This document shows, piece by piece, positions 17,644 to 21,358 of a DNA stretch of 21,358 nt. The stretch is taken from NCBI GenBank assembly GCA_010014835.2, contig JAAAKB020000013.1, positions 220,346-241,703 on the forward strand, given 5' to 3'. Every line of letters begins with the position of its first letter. The stretch's first letter is position 1. The notes under the pieces are model-generated. The model was not told where the DNA came from, ran no database searches, and saw nothing but the letters and a program-made list of their open reading frames with translations. The position numbers were made by a program, and so were the translations under genes. The DNA is from Apostichopus leukothele. Its lineage: Eukaryota > Echinodermata > Holothuroidea > Aspidochirotida > Stichopodidae.

Positions 17644-17668
17644 AAATAAAGTGCCTGTTACTTTATTT
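17644..17668. repeat. Perfect 9 bp hairpin
   Basis: AAATAAAGT (17644-17652) and ACTTTATTT (17660-17668) are exact reverse complements with a GCCTGTT loop. The pairing does not extend. No functional class is indicated. Confidence 0.6.
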
Positions 17669-18875
17669 AACAGCTTTTGATCTCAAAGGTATATTTACCC
17701 ATATAAAAAGAGTTGGAATACTTGAAAGATGTTATCTTCCCACTTAAGAAATGAAGATACCCGAGTGCCAATCATGGCCTGTACTGTTATAGTTATCCTT
17801 GCATTGATGTCAAATAAAGGACTTTACACACCTAGCCTTCTAAATTACCCATCTTATTTCAGGTAAATATTATCCACGAGATTAGTTTAGGCAAGTGTAA
17901 AAAGAGATTGGATAATACAAGCAGCAAAGAGCTGAGGTTGGTTTGGAATTTTCACGTTGAAATTTGTAAAGGCATGCTTGCTTAGCTGATTAGTTTGTAG
18001 TATTCTCATTGCAAATAAACATGAACATTCAAAAGAAATTGACCCTCATTTATTGTAAGAAGTGATGACGTTTTTCCAAGGTAGTAGTCAGGTTTAACTT
18101 TCATTCCGGTGGGTTGAGTATAAAGTTTCATACTTGTATCACAGATAAGGTCCACATTCCTATAGTTAATACCCTTCTAGCTTTTACACCAGTTTTTATG
18201 GGTTTTTTTTCCACAGATACTGCTTTCAAAAATGAAATACTTAGCTTTATTAGTTACTCTGACAGAACTTACTTTAAGGTTGTTAAATCGTCAATTAGTT
18301 ACTGCAACACTGGTTTTAGCATCCCGGTTTTAAAAAGCCAGTTTTGCATTCAAGTTGTGAAGTTAAGTGTGTGAAGATGTTTTGATAACCTAACAAGTTA
18401 AACATTGCAGAAATTGTAACCTAGCTGTATGTCACCTTGATGTTTACACAAGGTCTTTGCACACATGATCTTATCTTTTCACTTCATCACATGTCAGTAT
18501 TTCTGTCAGTCAGAATTAAGTGGGTCGTTAAGATGTAGCAGTAGAAGTCTCTTGACTTCAAGCTACTTTGCCAACCATTAAGGAAGGAAGGATTTAATAC
18601 TTCACTCTTACAAATGTCAGAAAGGATGTATACAAATTTAAAAAGAAAGTACTTTCATTTAGTTGAATTTGGTAGTAAAGCGTGGTTTAATGGAAAGGAT
18701 GGTGGAATGTGAAACATACAATCTATTGTTAAATTTATTGTTACTCTGTTATTTGTTGTTTTTTATTACTTTGTTGTTCCGACTGCAGTTGTCCACAACT
18801 CTGGGTTGAATTAGGTGTACATTTGCATCAAGCTGTATCATGTGGTGTTTATGCACTTTTTATGTACTTATCCCA

Positions 18876-18900
18876 ACTTAGAATTTTGGTCATTCTAAGT
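18876..18900. repeat. Perfect 9 bp hairpin
   Basis: ACTTAGAAT (18876-18884) and ATTCTAAGT (18892-18900) pair exactly around TTTGGTC. The stem and loop lengths match those of the hairpin at 17644, but the sequences are unrelated. Confidence 0.6.
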
Positions 18901-19740
18901 GAAAACATAGTGTATAATTTCACATCAATTTAATTGCCATCTCACAGAAACAAAGTTGTAATGATAATAATGTACTCCTTTCTTTAGTAATTATGCTTAT
19001 ATTAAACTATCTTTTAGATGCTTGCTTGCATTTAGTATGAAGTACATGTACATATATCCCACTGCATACCAAATTGTTCTGCTCAAATGGTATAAACTAA
19101 TTGCCTCCATACTTAAGCAGATGTAATTATCAGGTAATTGTTTGAAAAGAACAACCTTCTACTCCTAATTCATATGCAAATTAGGCTAGGCTAGGTTGAA
19201 TTTACTTATGAAGTGTTGTAAAACTAGGTTATAAACTTGTCTCAATTCTAGCTTTGAAGTGTAGCTCAGACTGTCTTGCCATCTCAAATCTGTTTTTGAC
19301 ATTTATGCAACGTAAAAAGTCATAAATTTTGTCTTCAAGTTGAGTTTCTGGGGCAGTAGACATGACTTTGTAATACCAGTCACCTGCTTTATGTCTGTGT
19401 ACCTTGCAGAACCTAACATAGCTTTGATGGGACATCAAGTGGTACAAATGTGGCCTTTGTTAAAACAGAAAGACAATATATATTATATATCTGTTACAGT
19501 GTATCATTTCATGAAAGTACAGTGGACTAGCTGCGGCTGAATGTCAACGAGACTAAATGCACCCACAGTTTTTGAGAAAGTGAGCAGCAGCCCAGATGTC
19601 TTAGGTTCCCTCCAAACTGTGACTCTCGGAGAATGCAAGGCATGTTTGTTGTCATACTGTGGCAAAGTATCTCTAGAATGGATTGATACCTAAGACAGTT
19701 ATCACCACTAATGGAATATCTAGGTTAAGAATATAACTGA

Positions 19741-19947
19741 AGATATTCCAGCTTGAAAGACCCTCAAGATATAGTTCAGGCTTCATTTTCATTTGACGAT
19801 ATGTCTTACAGTCTTTTCACCCTTAGTGCTGCATATAATCATGTAACTAAATTTGATGAAGCTAGGTTTTCTGCATCCATAGTTGATGCGAATGGACTAG
19901 AAAAAATATTGGAAGGGAAGGGAAGAAAGGATATGAGTTCTTTATAG
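19741..19947 (+). CDS. Uncharacterised ORF or exon-like segment
   Basis: The frame is open for 68 codons after an in-frame TGA at 19738-19740 and reads in part LKDPQDIVQASFSFDDMS and AAYNHVTKFDEARFSASIVD before ending at a TAG. The residue mix (aspartate, glutamate, alanine, serine, few asparagine/lysine runs) is more protein-like than most chance frames in AT-rich DNA. There is no ATG near its beginning; the first is internal (19801). An acceptor-like 'gaagatattccag' ends at 19751, so a spliced exon is conceivable. No family is recognised. The length is within chance expectation. Confidence 0.15.
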   Translation, partial: RYSSLKDPQDIVQASFSFDDMSYSLFTLSAAYNHVTKFDEARFSASIVDANGLEKILEGKGRKDMSSL

Positions 19948-20610
19948 TGGTCAGCTTACACAGAACTAGATTTGAAACTTTGAAGTTAACTTGCATAGAG
20001 AAAGAGAGTTAAATTGATGAGGTCTTTCTCAGGTTAATATTTATACTCTACTTCCAAAGATTAACGCTATTTTTTATGTGAATTATTGTGGAATTTGCAA
20101 CAGGGTGTGTATGAATGACACAGTGATTTCTTTGCATTATTTCTTTGTTATGTACCTCACAAATAGCTGTTTTTATAATGTATTATTTAATCTCATTGAT
20201 ACCAGTTGGAATAGACGTGAGCCATTATGTTTCGTCACCTACTTTGGCAACAATTGCCTTTTTACATAAAAAGCTCAATTGTGCAGTGAATTTGCCAAAA
20301 TATGGCTGTGACATTATAATCCAATGGCAAAGGAACAAATTCAATTAGGTACCTGAAAACAGCTGTTTCTTCCAAGTCCACCAAGGTTGCTGATGGAATG
20401 AGCTAAAACACCTCGAAGGTTTGCAAATGAAAAGAAATACTAGAGTACATTAAAATTTGGCTTTTTGGGACACAAACCATTTCTGTATTGGATTAACCAC
20501 AAATATTTAAGCTTAATACTTTGGAGCTGCAACCAGACATACCTTCTCTGGGTTAGGTTGAGGGTTATTAATCCAGCTATTTACAAATATTACATGTTTT
20601 TTTGTTATGA
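19948..20610. other. Non-coding stretch
   Basis: Overlapping plus-strand frames at 20078-20348 look like chance translations without a recognisable motif. An acceptor-like 'ggtctttctcag' ends near 20032, followed directly by GTTAAT. Nothing else is visible. Confidence 0.4.
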
Positions 20611-20796
20611 ATGACTCAAGAAGTAACAACCCAAAACAAAATGAAGAGATCTTTAACCATCCCAGATAATATAGTTGGCATTATAGTTGGCATAGCAGAA
20701 GTGATTTGGAAATTGGAGGAGTTGCTGCACAATAAAGAAAGATACTTAGCAGCAGTTATGGTTCACAGAACCTTGCAACATTCAAGAATTTTTTGA
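20611..20796 (+). CDS. Uncharacterised 61-residue ORF
   Basis: A true ATG at 20611 opens 61 codons containing a hydrophobic run (NIVGIIVGIAEVIW, residues about 20-33) followed by a charged, helix-favouring part (KLEELLHNKERYLAAV, about 34-49). Part of the hydrophobic run comes from a small direct duplication of 'atagttggcat' in the DNA. An earlier ATG at 20607 in another frame overlaps this start, which would hamper its use in a capped mRNA. No family is recognised. It may be a micropeptide, an exon or chance. Confidence 0.13.
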   Translation: MTQEVTTQNKMKRSLTIPDNIVGIIVGIAEVIWKLEELLHNKERYLAAVMVHRTLQHSRIF

Positions 20797-21117
20797 TAAA
20801 CCAAAATCATGAACCTTAAAAGTGGAAATTAATTGATATTATAAAAGTTCCCTCAAATTATGTTATCATTTAGTCACAAAATCTATCAAAGGCATCTTAA
20901 AAAAAATAGGAAAAAAAAAGAAGAAAGAAAGAAAGCTCAAGTCTGACAAATGTGTGGACATAAAATAATTCAGTTGTCACTGAGAAGTGGCCCTAAAAAT
21001 GAAGTTGGGATGGAATTTGGGATGTTGCTAATGTTGATTTTATCACACATCAGTCTTTTTTTAGGGGTTGTAAATGTGGAGGGTTGCAGAGATGGTACAT
21101 GGCATCTCATTTCTTAC
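20797..21117. other. Non-coding stretch with a purine tract
   Basis: A-rich and A/G-rich tract at 20898-20936, including GAAA repeats, then a 67-codon plus-strand frame at 20950-21153 with a hydrophobic middle part (MLLMLILSHISLFLGVV) and no known motif. The second half of that frame overlaps the minus-strand exon candidate at 21118-21170. I do not call it as a gene. Confidence 0.35.
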
Positions 21118-21170
21118 CTGGATACATTTGGCTTCTTCCACCAGAGTTTATGACAACATGTATTTGACAT
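21118..21170 (-). CDS. Possible exon with membrane segment and strong donor
   Basis: On the minus strand the frame, open from about 21215, reads QLSVVLVLVYIIAI and then MSNTCCHKLWWKKPNVS. It runs into CAG/GTAAGA at 21118/21117, an excellent donor; the intron would begin at 21117 and the frame hits a stop inside it. Starting from the ATG at 21170 (A at -3) the exon would give 17 residues plus a split codon. Starting upstream, by splicing into the open frame, it would give a transmembrane-like helix followed by a basic stretch. The acceptor side is weak. No family is recognised. Confidence 0.15.
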
Positions 21171-21358
21171 GATGGCAATAATATATACGAGGACTAAAAC
21201 CACTGACAACTGTCAAGAGCTTGAAATTAATTCTAAATCCTGTTATTATTACCTGTAGCAACTTCTCTTGCCGCATATTCCAACTCTCACACTTCGTTCC
21301 TATACCAAACTGTATTTAACTCTTCCTAAACCACGCTTTAAGACCTATGATTACAGAA
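21171..21358. other. Window end, non-coding
   Basis: Ordinary sequence to the end of the window apart from the upstream part of the minus-strand open frame just described. A pyrimidine-leaning segment runs from 21250 to 21300. Any gene continuing past the edge cannot be judged. Confidence 0.35.

Larger units (their letters stand above)
15994..19740. other. Long non-coding stretch with scattered hairpins
   Basis: About 3.7 kb of AT-rich, T-leaning sequence without a supportable gene. The frame at 18114-18374 is a chance ORF of mixed residues. Visible structures are the hairpins at 17644-17668 and 18876-18900 (separate entries), a 'tttcag/gtaaat' word near 17863, and an ATGCAAAT octamer near 19172. 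No transposon ends or tandem arrays were recognised. Confidence 0.4.

Noticed and set aside
18114-18374. 86-codon plus-strand ORF.
   Set aside because: Mixed residues with no domain, signal or splice support, and a non-ATG start. Length is within chance expectation.
1-21358. CRISPR arrays, bacterial-type operons, rRNA or tRNA genes.
   Set aside because: The tandem arrays lack the repeat-spacer alternation of CRISPR. No ribosome-binding spacing or tightly packed genes exist, and no rRNA or tRNA core sequence was recognised.

Overview
The window reads as AT-rich, intron-poor-in-signal metazoan nuclear DNA, either intergenic or the inside of a very large intron. I see no bacterial, organellar or viral gene layout: there are no operons, no Shine-Dalgarno spacing, and no long open reading frames apart from one retrotransposon piece. 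The repeat content fits a marine invertebrate: a CR1/L2-like LINE fragment, LINE tails ending in ATT/AAT microsatellites with an 'agcgctttaca'-type terminal motif, many small tandem duplications, and frequent 'tactgtacatgtaca' words. An echinoderm or another invertebrate deuterostome is my guess, but the sequence does not prove it.

Layout, left to right. Bases 1-364 are AT-rich low-complexity sequence. Bases 365-715 form a CpG-richer pocket with a small membrane-protein-like ORF and a strong splice-donor word. Bases 1107-1818 hold three different short tandem duplications side by side. Bases 1872-2958 are a 5'-truncated LINE on the minus strand whose 259-residue reverse-transcriptase C-terminal part is still open. 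A perfect hairpin and a one-bulge hairpin lie at 3067-3279. A 91-bp repeat in three copies covers 3689-3965. A second minus-strand LINE tail lies at 4706-4990 and carries a 16-bp mini-repeat. A signal-peptide-like minus-strand ORF lies at 5419-5547, with a TATA word next to it on the plus strand. A 233-bp direct duplication covers 6605-7063. An 18-copy, 36-bp minisatellite covers 7774-8412.

From 8.4 kb to the end the sequence is unique-looking, AT-rich and apparently non-coding. It holds a few weak exon-like islands (8892-8987 minus, 12533-12742 minus, 14674-14694 plus, 19741-19947 plus, 20611-20796 plus, 21118-21170 minus). It also holds three guanine/cytosine-run tracts able to form quadruplexes (11974, 13635, 14894) and several perfect short hairpins (15966, 17644, 18876).

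No confident host gene can be called. The exon-like islands are offered at low confidence because each has some independent signal (start context, donor site, signal-peptide-like residues or base composition), but none has a recognisable domain. The strongest calls are the LINE fragment and the tandem arrays. I found no convincing new biological system. The items most worth a second look are the two signal-peptide-like minus-strand ORFs, the cluster of unrelated tandem duplications in the left 8.4 kb, and the minisatellite with its locally homogenised variant block.
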